Source: Psychrosphaera ytuae
GTDB taxonomy: Bacteria > Pseudomonadota > Gammaproteobacteria > Enterobacterales > Alteromonadaceae
Direction of reading: 5' to 3'
DNA length: 64,000 nucleotides
Assembly (NCBI RefSeq): GCF_017638545.1
Contig: NZ_CP072110.1
Location: 930,001-994,000 of the forward strand
The position numbers and the translations under genes were made by a program. Shown in pieces: positions 43,798 through 52,014 of this stretch. Within the stretch, counting starts at the first letter, position 1, and each line of letters begins with the position of its first letter. Below the pieces are notes generated by a model. The model worked only from the letters and a program-made list of their open reading frames with translations, made no database searches and was not told the DNA's origin.

Positions 43798-45000
43798 TTA
43801 AGACTGAGAAGCTGCGTGAATTACTGATCTTCGTGCCTTAGATGACGAGTGGATCAATAACGCGCCAACGACTGCAGATAGGAGTGACGCAACTAACACC
43901 CCTAATTTCACTTTGGCAAAATAACTTGGTTCCGCCGTTTCAAATGCTAACGAGCCGATGAATAAACTCATGGTGAAGCCAATACCACACAAGGCACACA
44001 CGCCATAAAACTGTGCCCAATTAGCTCCTTCTGGTAACTTGGCCCAGCCCGCTTTTATCGCTAGCCAACAACAACCAAAAATCCCCAACTGTTTACCAAC
44101 GAATAATCCAGCAATGATCCCAAGTGTCACTGGGTCAAATAAGGCGCTTAGTCCAACGTTTGATAAGTCCACTCCGGCATTAGCAAAAGCAAATAAGGGC
44201 AAAATAAGATACGCGACCCATGGCTCTACACCGTGCTCCATATTGCTTAGCATTGGGTTGCCATCTTCCGTTTTGACTTCAAGCGGGATAAACATCGCCA
44301 GTGCAAAACCGGCCAGTGTTGCATGCACACCTGATTTAAGAACTGCTGCCCAAACAATAATGCCCACCAAGATATAGGCAGCTTGGTAAGGAACCTTCAA
44401 TCGGTTTAAAACAAATAGAATCGTCAAACCCATGCCCGCAACTATCAAAGACAGTACTGATAAGTCTTGAGAGTAAAACAGAGCAATGATCAATATCGCG
44501 CCTATATCGTCAAAAATAGCGACCGCTAATAAAAATAGCTTTAGGCTTACTGGAACTCGTGAAGCAAATAAGGCAAACACGCCCAACGCAAAAGCAATGT
44601 CAGTTGCACTCGGTACCGCCCAGCCACTCATAGCAACCGGATCCCCTTGGTTAAAACCTAAATAAAATAAAGCGGGAATAGCAATGCCAGCCAACGCACC
44701 AATGGCGGGCAATGCAATTTTATCTATCGACGATAGGTGCCCCGCCAATATTTCTCTTTTTACCTCTAGGCCCACTAAGAAAAAGAAAATTGCCATCAAC
44801 CCATCGTTAATCCAAAGCAGTAGTGGCTTTTCTATTGAAAAGGCCCCGATTTGCACGACCACGGGTAAATTAAGAAAACCGTTGTAGCCATCTTTCAAAA
44901 ATGAATTTGCAATCAACATGGCCAGTAACGCCGCAGTCACTAACAAAAAACCACCGAGTATTCCTTGTTGTGCCATTTGGCGAAATATTCGTTTTGTCAT
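43798..45000 (-). CDS. nhaA: Na+/H+ antiporter NhaA
   Basis: The 400-residue membrane protein has about 12 hydrophobic segments. The transport core is visible: the aspartate in VPSATDIAFALGVFAL and the paired aspartates in VAIFDDIGAILIIALFYS, equal to D133 and D163-D164 of E. coli NhaA. It expels sodium in exchange for protons across the inner membrane. The divergent nhaR gene and a LysR-type box between them suggest sodium-induced control. Confidence 0.97.
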   Translation of the reverse strand: MTKRIFRQMAQQGILGGFLLVTAALLAMLIANSFLKDGYNGFLNLPVVVQIGAFSIEKPLLLWINDGLMAIFFFLVGLEVKREILAGHLSSIDKIALPAIGALAGIAIPALFYLGFNQGDPVAMSGWAVPSATDIAFALGVFALFASRVPVSLKLFLLAVAIFDDIGAILIIALFYSQDLSVLSLIVAGMGLTILFVLNRLKVPYQAAYILVGIIVWAAVLKSGVHATLAGFALAMFIPLEVKTEDGNPMLSNMEHGVEPWVAYLILPLFAFANAGVDLSNVGLSALFDPVTLGIIAGLFVGKQLGIFGCCWLAIKAGWAKLPEGANWAQFYGVCALCGIGFTMSLFIGSLAFETAEPSYFAKVKLGVLVASLLSAVVGALLIHSSSKARRSVIHAASQS

Positions 45001-45083
45001 TTTTACACTCTCACTCGAACACTGTTGTGAGAGTTATACGCATGATGTGCCCAGGTTAAAATTCGAATAAAACAGGTTTTGTT

Positions 45084-45098
45084 TTCGAAATTACCGAA
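45084..45098. promoter_or_regulatory. LysR-type operator candidate between nhaA and nhaR
   Basis: The dyad TTCG-N7-CGAA contains the T-N11-A core of LysR-type sites. It lies 55 bp before nhaR and 84 bp before nhaA. A second TTCGAA-like element occurs at 45062-45067. NhaR is the obvious binder, by inference. Confidence 0.45.
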
Positions 45099-45152
45099 AT
45101 AGATTACACTCTTTATGATGAAATTAGGGCTTATGACAAACAAGAGGTCACA

Positions 45153-46064
45153 ATGAGGCAGTTGAATTATAACCACTTATACTATTTTTATGTCGTTGCA
45201 CGCGAAGGGACGATCACTGAAGCTTGTAAACACCTGCATCTCACTCCTCAGACCATAAGTGGTCAAATCACCACTCTTGAAGAGCAACTTGGATTGGCCC
45301 TTTTTGAACGAAAAGGCAAGCGCCTAATTCTTAGCGATAATGGAAAAAAAGTATTTAGCTATGCGGAAGATATATTTAAGTTAGGCAATGAGTTAATTCA
45401 AAGTATCGAACCGAATACGATACACAAACGAATGACCTTCGATGTTGGCATTACCGATGTGATCCCAAAAGTCTTTTCGTATGAATTTTTAAAACCCGTT
45501 ATGGCTTTCGAATTGGATATGAAACTAAATTGCCATGAGGGACGTTTGGAGCAATTACTGGCCGACATGGCGATGAACAAACTGGATTTGATCATTGCCG
45601 ACCAACCCATTCCCAACAATGTAAATATAAAAGCTTACAGCCATAAAATAGCATCATGTGGTATGTCATTTTATATCGCACGTTCCGAAATAGACAAAGT
45701 CCAACGCCCTTTTCCCGAATGCCTCAATGACTTGATGTTACTGTTACCTGGTGACCAATCCAGACTCAAACATAGCCTTTTGTCCTGGCTTGAATCAAAC
45801 AAACTCAACGCCAATATCAATGCAGAATTTGACGACAGCGCCCTATGTAAGCTGTTTGGTCAAGCCGGCTATGGGGTTTTTACAACACCGTCTAATATCG
45901 AGCGCCATGTTTTGGAGAATTACGATGTTGTATTAATAGGACAAACGGATGAAATACAAGAATATTTTTATATGATTTCAACTGAGCGTAAGATTAAACA
46001 CCCAGCAGTCGTCTCGATTCTTGAACGCAATGACATGCTAGGCGGTGCGTCTTTAACAATTTGA
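45153..46064 (+). CDS. nhaR: LysR-family activator NhaR
   Basis: The 303-residue regulator has the N-terminal LysR helix-turn-helix (about 4-63: LNYNHLYYFYVVAREGTITEA, then LTPQTISGQI and GLALFERKGKRLIL) and a C-terminal effector domain. The start LNYNHLYYF is characteristic of NhaR, which activates nhaA in response to sodium. Position divergent from nhaA supports the name. Confidence 0.93.
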   Translation: MRQLNYNHLYYFYVVAREGTITEACKHLHLTPQTISGQITTLEEQLGLALFERKGKRLILSDNGKKVFSYAEDIFKLGNELIQSIEPNTIHKRMTFDVGITDVIPKVFSYEFLKPVMAFELDMKLNCHEGRLEQLLADMAMNKLDLIIADQPIPNNVNIKAYSHKIASCGMSFYIARSEIDKVQRPFPECLNDLMLLLPGDQSRLKHSLLSWLESNKLNANINAEFDDSALCKLFGQAGYGVFTTPSNIERHVLENYDVVLIGQTDEIQEYFYMISTERKIKHPAVVSILERNDMLGGASLTI

Positions 46065-46209
46065 GAGTTGCGAACTGAAAAACCTGGACTATGGTTAAAC
46101 CATAACTTTAAATAACTGGTTTTAAATACCTTTTTTGGCCACACGTATTACCCATTAAAGGCACAAATGAGCCACTTTATATCGTTCAGTTGGGGGCAAG
46201 CAAAGATTA

Positions 46210-48222
46210 ATGAAACTGATAAAAGGCGGATTTTTATTAAGCTATCTATTGTTAGCTAGTGCGACTATTCTCAATAGCCCACAATCAATTGCAAAGCTCC
46301 CAAGCCAAACGGCAAAAAATCATCACATTAGTCTTGCAGAGATAAAGCCCACAGATTCCCTAGTTCTCAACACCCAACAAGAGTACTTTCGCGAAGTCAT
46401 AGATGTTGTGGCGCATCGATTAAACTGGACAACAACCATAAACAGTTACCCAGGTGCCAGAGCACTACATTTAATGAGTTCGAAACAGGTTATGGGAGCC
46501 TTTCCTGTACGCCGCTCTAACTTTCAAGATGATACGTTGTTGTATTCTATACCCATACCAAGTGGTGAAGTCGGTTTATTAAAAAAGGTCAACGCGCCAT
46601 CTCTGTCCAATCGATACGTTCGGATTGGGTTAATAAGAGGAGAATCTATACCAGATAGCCTAAATGTTGAAAAAGACTTTGAGTTCACTTTTGCTAACAA
46701 CTACAACAGTCTCATGGGGTTATTGGCAAAAGGTCGTATCGACGCCGTGTTTATCGACCGATTTAGTGCTATCGATATGATTGTTCAAGAACATCCAGAG
46801 TTAGTGGGCAAAGTAATATTTGATCCTAATTTCAGTTTTAATAGTCCACACCACTTTGCAATCTCTACCTATTACCCATCTGCAGAGTCTCTGATCAAAG
46901 AATTTAACGCCGCGTTAAATGAGCTCAAAAACGATGGAACTCTCACCAAAATATTAGAGAATTATGGTATTTTTACGCCTAGACCGACAACTCCAAACAA
47001 GCAACAAATTGTCATTGCAGCCCCTGACATCAATGCCATTTCTGCAGGTCAGCAATACAGTCGGCTATTTGAACAAGCCAACCCTAATATCGAAGTAATT
47101 TGGCGAGTTTTTGAAGAAAATGTTTTAAGAGACCGATTATTAGGTAATTTTGCCCTTAATAAACAAGAATTCGATATTGTGTTAATCGGACCGTTTGAGC
47201 TTTCTAATTGGTTAGAACAAGGCTGGTTTTTACCAATAAATATCAACCTCATGCGCACTGCCTTTGATGACCTATTCGACAACCACAAAAAGACCATAAA
47301 AATCAAAAATACCTTATATGCCATGCCATTTACGGGCGAAACCACTGTGCTATTTTATCGCAAAGACCTAATGAAAAAAAACGGTCTAACGCTGCCAGAT
47401 AAACTCACCTATCAATCTATGTTTCCTCTATTGGAAAAGCTACATCAACCAGACAAAGGTCAGTTTGGAATTGGCCTTCGAACCCGACCGGGCTGGGGTC
47501 AAAATATGGCATTGATCTCTATTTTGGTTAATACGTTTGGTGGAAGTTGGACAAACAGCGAAGGAAAAATAAACGTCGTTACTCAAGAGTGGCTTGAAGC
47601 GGTTAATTTGTACAAGCGCTTGTTACAAAAGTACGGCCCTAATGAACTGAAAGATCTCGGTTGGCAAGACAACCAGAAACTATTTGCTGAAGGAAAACTC
47701 GCTTTTTTGATTGATGCCTCTAACCTGTCTTCATACTTTCTGAACCCAAATGTTTCGGTTATATCCGATAAATTTGCTATTGCTGATGTACCTATAGTCA
47801 ACCAGTATGATGGTGCGAGGTGGTTTTGGTCATGGAATTTTGCTATTCCTAATTCAAGTACTAACCCCAAACTGGCCGAGTCTTTTATCCAATTTATGGC
47901 AAAACAAAAGTCCGGCGTAGAACATGCGTATTTAACCCCACCAGGTGTGAGGCACTCTGATTATAGAAACAACGGAGCACTACAAGGATTTAGTCAGTCA
48001 TTGATTGAGTACCGATTGATAAATGGATATCAAGTGCCAGAGTTCGATTCAACGATTGGCCGTCAATACGCAGATACGATTTATTTTCCAACCATCGGTT
48101 TTCACGTAGGCTTTCAAATACACAAAAGCTTGCTCAACGAAATATCAACGAAGCAAGCATTGATCAACGCACAGCAAAAAATCGATGAGATTATTGCGCC
48201 GTCACGAACCTCAAAACCCTAA
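46210..48222 (+). CDS. Fusion of a family-3 and a family-1 periplasmic solute-binding domain
   Basis: The 670-residue protein has a signal peptide (about 1-28). Residues 38-258 resemble an amino-acid-type binding domain (SBP_bac_3: RIGLIRGESIP, LMGLLAKGRIDAVFIDR, then LKNDGTLTKILENYGI). Residues 265-660 resemble a sugar-type binding domain (SBP_bac_1: IVIAAPDINAIS, YAMPFTGETTVLFYRKDLM, FAEGKLAFLIDASNLSSYF and NFAIPNSSTNPKLAESFIQFM). No ABC permease or ATPase gene is nearby. The two domains in one chain suggest a scavenging or sensing role rather than a standard transporter component; that is inference. GGGGCAAG lies upstream of the ATG. Confidence 0.75.
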   Translation: MKLIKGGFLLSYLLLASATILNSPQSIAKLPSQTAKNHHISLAEIKPTDSLVLNTQQEYFREVIDVVAHRLNWTTTINSYPGARALHLMSSKQVMGAFPVRRSNFQDDTLLYSIPIPSGEVGLLKKVNAPSLSNRYVRIGLIRGESIPDSLNVEKDFEFTFANNYNSLMGLLAKGRIDAVFIDRFSAIDMIVQEHPELVGKVIFDPNFSFNSPHHFAISTYYPSAESLIKEFNAALNELKNDGTLTKILENYGIFTPRPTTPNKQQIVIAAPDINAISAGQQYSRLFEQANPNIEVIWRVFEENVLRDRLLGNFALNKQEFDIVLIGPFELSNWLEQGWFLPININLMRTAFDDLFDNHKKTIKIKNTLYAMPFTGETTVLFYRKDLMKKNGLTLPDKLTYQSMFPLLEKLHQPDKGQFGIGLRTRPGWGQNMALISILVNTFGGSWTNSEGKINVVTQEWLEAVNLYKRLLQKYGPNELKDLGWQDNQKLFAEGKLAFLIDASNLSSYFLNPNVSVISDKFAIADVPIVNQYDGARWFWSWNFAIPNSSTNPKLAESFIQFMAKQKSGVEHAYLTPPGVRHSDYRNNGALQGFSQSLIEYRLINGYQVPEFDSTIGRQYADTIYFPTIGFHVGFQIHKSLLNEISTKQALINAQQKIDEIIAPSRTSKP

Positions 48223-48226
48223 TCAT

Positions 48227-48258
48227 AAAGCGCTCGCGTATTAATCTAGTACGCTTTT
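48227..48258. terminator. Weak hairpin between convergent genes
   Basis: GCGTA (48236-48240) can pair with TACGC (48250-48254), followed by four T on the plus strand; AAAGCG and CGCTTT form an alternative outer pairing. It overlaps the stop of the DUF3087 gene. Confidence 0.35.
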
Positions 48259-48752
48259 AACATATCAACACTGTAATCTGATATATCAATAGACTGGTTG
48301 AGCGCATCGATCTTTTCTTGTAGCGCATTAGACTTTTTATTCAGAGCACTCATGGTGATTGTATTATCGTCCAAGGTGTACAGTTGCTCACAGGCTTTAT
48401 AATAAAATGCCATGATTGTAATAGCCTGCACATCGTCCTGTTCAACGGCTTGTTCTAGTGCTTTATTCTTTCGAATAATGTAATTAATCTGCTGTTTTAG
48501 TCGCCATACGTAATACACTTCATAAAAATAAGGGTGAGATTTGATCCGATTAAACACAGAACCAATGATGATCATGGAAACAACAACCCCCATCACATTC
48601 AGCCAAAAGTGTGTTCCTTCGCGGTCAGTAAACAAATAGATTGTCACTTGTGAGATCAACAACGACATACTGGCAAAAGCCACAATACTGACCCACAAAA
48701 TTCGGTTTAAATGGGAGCGGTAAACGGATTTGTCTATAGACTCTAATTTCAT
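48246..48752 (-). CDS. DUF3087-type membrane protein
   Basis: The 168-residue protein begins MKLESIDKSVYRSHLNRIL and has two membrane segments (about 18-40 and 49-68). A cytoplasmic part follows with YEVYYVWRLKQQINYIIRK, then FYYKACEQLYTLDDNTITM, which I recognise as the DUF3087 pattern of marine gammaproteobacteria. Function is unknown. The C-terminal half is helical and may form a coiled coil. It converges with the dual solute-binding gene. Confidence 0.8.
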   Translation of the reverse strand: MKLESIDKSVYRSHLNRILWVSIVAFASMSLLISQVTIYLFTDREGTHFWLNVMGVVVSMIIIGSVFNRIKSHPYFYEVYYVWRLKQQINYIIRKNKALEQAVEQDDVQAITIMAFYYKACEQLYTLDDNTITMSALNKKSNALQEKIDALNQSIDISDYSVDMLKAY

Positions 48753-48843
48753 TAATAACTGCTTTGAAGGTGGTTAAAAGAGCGGGTATTTTAATACGAT
48801 ACTTTTATATGTCTATGGTTAGCTAACTGACAATCTTTATCCA

Positions 48844-49521
48844 CTAATCAATTGAAGGTGCTTGTTGTACTTTGGTCTGAAAAAACAAGCTTTCGTGGAT
48901 TTCGTCTAAATCAAAAAACGAATGACGACGACGAATAGAACGCACTGCTTGGGTTTCACCAAGGAGTAATTGGGACACTTGAATGTTGCGATTAGAAAAA
49001 TAGCTCGACATTAAGTCCTGACGACTCAACATATCCTTAAACGTAGCGAACTCTCGTAAATACTGCCACCGACCAACTTGAAGTTGCACTTCATCATCTT
49101 CGACCTTGGTAATTTTGGCTAATGTATATGGGTGCGGTTGGTCTTTTGGTTCACGAGTAATTTCAAATAAGTTTACCACCAATATATCACCAACTCGTGG
49201 CGCCTCTCTTAACCTTTGGTCATTAGGATAAGCAAAGTTATAACCTAAAGTTAACATGCCTATTAGTAACAAGAGTTGGCCCCAACCAAATACAAGTTTA
49301 CCTAGCCCATCATTTATTCCCGATATAGACATGTCTGTTTGTTTGAGCCTATTACAGCTAAAACATCGATACGCAAGCTTTCGCTCTGTAATAAAAAGAG
49401 AAAACGAAAAAATGGTTGCAAACTTAGTCACTTGCACCGCACGACTAGGACGACCACACACGCATGTTTCTGGAGAGTGTTCGCTATGACATGGACCTAT
49501 ATGCTCTTCAATGCCGATCAT
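48844..49521 (-). CDS. Zinc-ribbon-like membrane protein of unknown function
   Basis: The 225-residue protein has five cysteines near the N-terminus (C11, C20, C22, C53, C56; the last pair as CFSC), possibly a zinc ribbon split by a short hydrophobic stretch (33-45). One clear membrane segment is at about 77-97 (FGWGQLLLLIGMLTLGYNFAY). The C-terminal 125 residues are soluble with strand-like segments (RVGDILVVNLFEI, LAKITKVEDDEVQLQVGRWQYL). Known family not recognised. The start has only a weak ribosome-binding site, so the true start could be internal. Confidence 0.6.
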   Translation of the reverse strand: MIGIEEHIGPCHSEHSPETCVCGRPSRAVQVTKFATIFSFSLFITERKLAYRCFSCNRLKQTDMSISGINDGLGKLVFGWGQLLLLIGMLTLGYNFAYPNDQRLREAPRVGDILVVNLFEITREPKDQPHPYTLAKITKVEDDEVQLQVGRWQYLREFATFKDMLSRQDLMSSYFSNRNIQVSQLLLGETQAVRSIRRRHSFFDLDEIHESLFFQTKVQQAPSID

Positions 49522-49662
49522 TTTGTGCTTTTGCCCTATTGTGTTTGGTTTAATCTCTTTGGATCCGTGTCTGCGTTTATCAGTGTGCCAGTATGTAACT
49601 GTTCATATTTTATACGACACTTAAGGGGTTTAAGCAATGACCGAAGTTGGGGCTATTTGAAG

Positions 49663-49739
49663 CGAGCATTAAAAAACCCGGCACAAGTGCTGGGTTTTTC
49701 TCTTGTAACAAGAAATATGCTGGCGGAGAGAGAGGGATT
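49663..49739 (-). repeat. Duplicated tRNA-Ser 3' end plus terminator (attachment-site-like scar)
   Basis: An exact 23-nt copy (49717-49739) of the tRNA-Ser 3' end and flank (49885-49907) lies 168 bp away. It is followed by a second copy of the terminator hairpin (49677-49694) whose stem has one mismatch. Such a repeat is what an integrated element or a deleted tandem tRNA leaves behind. Confidence 0.7.
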
Positions 49740-49852
49740 ATGTCGGGCTCCTGCCCTCCACCCTTCGGGCCGCCTAAAGGCGTTCTAAAACGTTCCCGAC
49801 GTTTTAGTCGAACCCTGGACGAGGCTTCTCACCCTCCTAATCTCCGAGCATT

Positions 49853-49876
49853 AAAAAACCCAGCACAAGTGCTGGG
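49853..49876 (-). terminator. tRNA-Ser terminator
   Basis: CCCAGCAC (49859-49866) pairs with GTGCTGGG (49869-49876). Six A to its left give a T-run on the minus strand, just after the tRNA. Confidence 0.85.
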
Positions 49877-49888
49877 TTTGTTCAATGC

Positions 49889-49978
49889 TGGCGGAGAGAG
49901 AGGGATTCGAACCCTCGTTAGGGGTTAACCTAAACACACTTTCCAGGCGTGCGCCTTCAGCCACTCAGCCACCTCTCC
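49889..49978 (-). tRNA. tRNA-Ser (anticodon GGA)
   Basis: On the minus strand the sequence starts GGAGAGGTGGCTGAGTGGC, has the anticodon loop CTGGAAA, a long variable arm typical of serine tRNA, the T-loop GGTTCGAATCC, and ends in discriminator G and an encoded CCA (49889-49891). The 7-bp acceptor stem closes with one G-T wobble pair. Confidence 0.95.
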
Positions 49979-50103
49979 GCAAATGCTTTTGGAATTATCG
50001 TCAAAAGCGCTGCTAGTCTATTCATTTTGTAGGAGTTAGGCAAGCGCAAGCTAATCAAACCCAAATCAAGTGTCTGATAATTGAGCGCTACCTAAACTAT
50101 GTA

Positions 50104-50598
50104 TTATTTACGTGCAGGCTTTTCCGAAATCCACAAGTTGATAAAACCCTCTACTACTACCGTACCTTGGGTGTCATAGGCCTTTACTTCAACAGGCATG
50201 TCTCCAGGTTTCCACGCTAATGGATCAACTTTAGCCACACAACGAATGTCGGTACCTGCTTTGGCCGTGTAATCTAGCGTCATGCCTTTTGGGATCCAAC
50301 GTAAGTGGCTTGGAATAGATGCTTCAGCCATAACGCCCATCGCCATTTCAAGGCCATTAGCAATCGCAATCACATGGACTGTTTTGATATGGTTGTGGAC
50401 GCGTTTACCTTTTTTAATCAATACGCTGCATTCATTAAGTTTTACTTCTTCGACGATAGGTTTGATGGTTCCAAAATATGGCGCCATATTACAAATTAGT
50501 TTCGAAAAGATTTTTTTACCCATCGGCCAATTTTTTAACTTGTTGTATATAGCCATTGTTTTAGTTGGCTTTGATTGTGCCGGGTTTGCTTGTGACAT
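50104..50598 (-). CDS. DUF4442 hotdog-fold protein (probable thioesterase)
   Basis: The 164-residue protein has the DUF4442 pattern related to PaaI thioesterases: MAPYFGTIKPIVEEVKLNECSV, then VHNHIKTVHVIAIANGLEMAMG and PKGMTLDYTAKAGTDI. The conserved HxKTVHxxAxxNxxE segment (about 68-85) corresponds to the hotdog helix that binds acyl thioesters. No signal peptide was seen. Substrate unknown. It diverges from the phzF-like gene. Confidence 0.85.
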   Translation of the reverse strand: MSQANPAQSKPTKTMAIYNKLKNWPMGKKIFSKLICNMAPYFGTIKPIVEEVKLNECSVLIKKGKRVHNHIKTVHVIAIANGLEMAMGVMAEASIPSHLRWIPKGMTLDYTAKAGTDIRCVAKVDPLAWKPGDMPVEVKAYDTQGTVVVEGFINLWISEKPARK

Positions 50599-50716
50599 TT
50601 AACTCATCCTACCAGTTTGATTTATCGGAAATACTACCAACATATTGACTTAATTACAGCAGTAAATAGCACAAAATACGAAGCACAATGCCGCAGCAGT
50701 TAAATGGCGATAACCA

Positions 50717-50764
50717 CCTCGTATTAAACGAGGAACTAACCCAGTAATTAAACCAGTAATTAAA
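50717..50764 (+). repeat. Hairpin and tandem 12-bp repeat in the phzF leader
   Basis: CCTCGT (50717-50722) and ACGAGG (50728-50733) form a small dyad. Two exact tandem copies of CCAGTAATTAAA follow (50741-50752, 50753-50764), ending 13 nt before the start codon. They could be an operator or a slippage product. Confidence 0.55.
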
Positions 50765-50777
50765 TCAAAGGGTCATA

Positions 50778-51761
50778 ATGAATATTCAAAAAATAGCGGC
50801 ATTTGCAAGTCCTACAGAAAATGGCTACCAAGGGGGAAACCCGGCGGGTGTTGTATTAATCAAAGAGTTTCCGAGTGACGATGAGATGATTGCCATTGCT
50901 GCAGAAGTCGGTTATTCAGAAACCGTCTTTGCAGTTCCAATTGCGACTCAAACCAATGCTTATCGAGTTCGGTATTTTAGTCCTGAAGGTGAAGTCCCCT
51001 TCTGTGGTCATGCAACCATTGCACTTGGTGCTGCATTAGGTGATAAGTATTGGAGTCAAAACAGTACAACAGAAGTCACTTTTCAACTGACCTTAAATCA
51101 CGCTCAAGTTGGATTGCGCCTCGACAAAAAAGAATCTGATACAGTTGTCACGCTAATTTCACCGCCCACTTCTCATCAAGTTATCGCCAAAAGCCAAGAC
51201 GAGCTCTTTGGTATGGTTAAAGACGTAACTACAGAAAATACAGCTCCAAGTGTCTTCCCCAAGCTCTTAATTAATATACTAGAGGACTTTAACATCAGTA
51301 TCGACGATTTAGATTGGCACACATTAGCACCTGCAATTGTTGATGGAGGTTCAAAACACCTAGCGCTGACGCTAAAAAATCAAGCCACTCTGGACAACAT
51401 GAATTATGACTTTGATGCAGTTAAACAACGAATGCTTGAACACGATTTAGTCACCATCATTCTTGCCTTACCACGACAAGATAAAAACAATCAGGTGTTT
51501 ATCGATATTAGAAATGCTTTTGCTTCGGGAGGCGTCATTGAAGATCCCGCAACAGGTGCGGCAGCAGCAGCTTACGCTGGCTATATTAGAGACTCACAAA
51601 GCTCACTGTCTATGGGGATAACTACAAACAAAAAAAGTGAGTATCAACTCACTTTTAATCAAGGGCGTCACATTAATATGCCATCTGTTATTAATGCATC
51701 ATTCAGCGGTGATATTGGCAGCCCCATTGCGTTAACAGGGTATACCAGAGCACTCAGTTAG
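50778..51761 (+). CDS. PhzF-family epimerase/isomerase-like protein
   Basis: The 327-residue protein belongs to the PhzF fold. The catalytic Glu lies in EVGYSETVFAVP (about 46), and the family motifs RYFSPEGEVPFCGHATIAL and GGVIEDPATGAAAAAYAGYI are present. Members isomerise or epimerise small metabolites such as phenazine precursors; no phenazine genes are near, so the substrate is unknown. AGGG stands before the ATG. It converges with the S4 gene. Confidence 0.9.
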   Translation: MNIQKIAAFASPTENGYQGGNPAGVVLIKEFPSDDEMIAIAAEVGYSETVFAVPIATQTNAYRVRYFSPEGEVPFCGHATIALGAALGDKYWSQNSTTEVTFQLTLNHAQVGLRLDKKESDTVVTLISPPTSHQVIAKSQDELFGMVKDVTTENTAPSVFPKLLINILEDFNISIDDLDWHTLAPAIVDGGSKHLALTLKNQATLDNMNYDFDAVKQRMLEHDLVTIILALPRQDKNNQVFIDIRNAFASGGVIEDPATGAAAAAYAGYIRDSQSSLSMGITTNKKSEYQLTFNQGRHINMPSVINASFSGDIGSPIALTGYTRALS

Positions 51762-51787
51762 CTCAGTGTACTATCTACCTACGTCTT

Positions 51788-52009
51788 TTACTCTAAGATA
51801 GGCTCAACAATTTGAAAGGACTCATCCATAAACTCGACGATGTCACCGGTCACTAGCTTTTTGCCACGTTGAGTTTCGGTTTGGCCATTTACTTTGACCA
51901 AACCATCGCTGATCACCATTTTTGCTTCGCCACCACTGCCTACCAAGGCCTCAAACTTAAGAAACTTGTGTAACTCAATAGGCTGTTTTGCGATTTCAAC
52001 GGTTCTCAT
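51788..52009 (-). CDS. S4-domain RNA-binding protein (YbcJ-like)
   Basis: The 73-residue protein is a single S4 domain: LHKFLKFEALVGSGGEAKMVI, then GLVKVNGQTETQRGKKLVTGDIVEF. Length and pattern match YbcJ, which binds RNA, perhaps the ribosome. It lies 5 nt after nadA on the same strand. Confidence 0.9.
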   Translation of the reverse strand: MRTVEIAKQPIELHKFLKFEALVGSGGEAKMVISDGLVKVNGQTETQRGKKLVTGDIVEFMDESFQIVEPILE

Positions 52010-52014
52010 AGTGT

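Larger units (their letters stand above)
49522..49888. other. Non-coding region beside tRNA-Ser with repeated tRNA flank
   Basis: No credible gene lies here. The stretch 49741-49844 is GC-richer than its surroundings and contains small inverted repeats (AAAACGT and ACGTTTT around 49786-49804). It is bounded on both sides by copies of the tRNA-Ser 3' end and its terminator. Short plus-strand frames across it are not supported. Confidence 0.5.

Noticed and set aside
49339..49928. Plus-strand frames across the tRNA-Ser region
   Set aside because: They cross the tRNA flank repeats and terminators and encode no recognisable protein.
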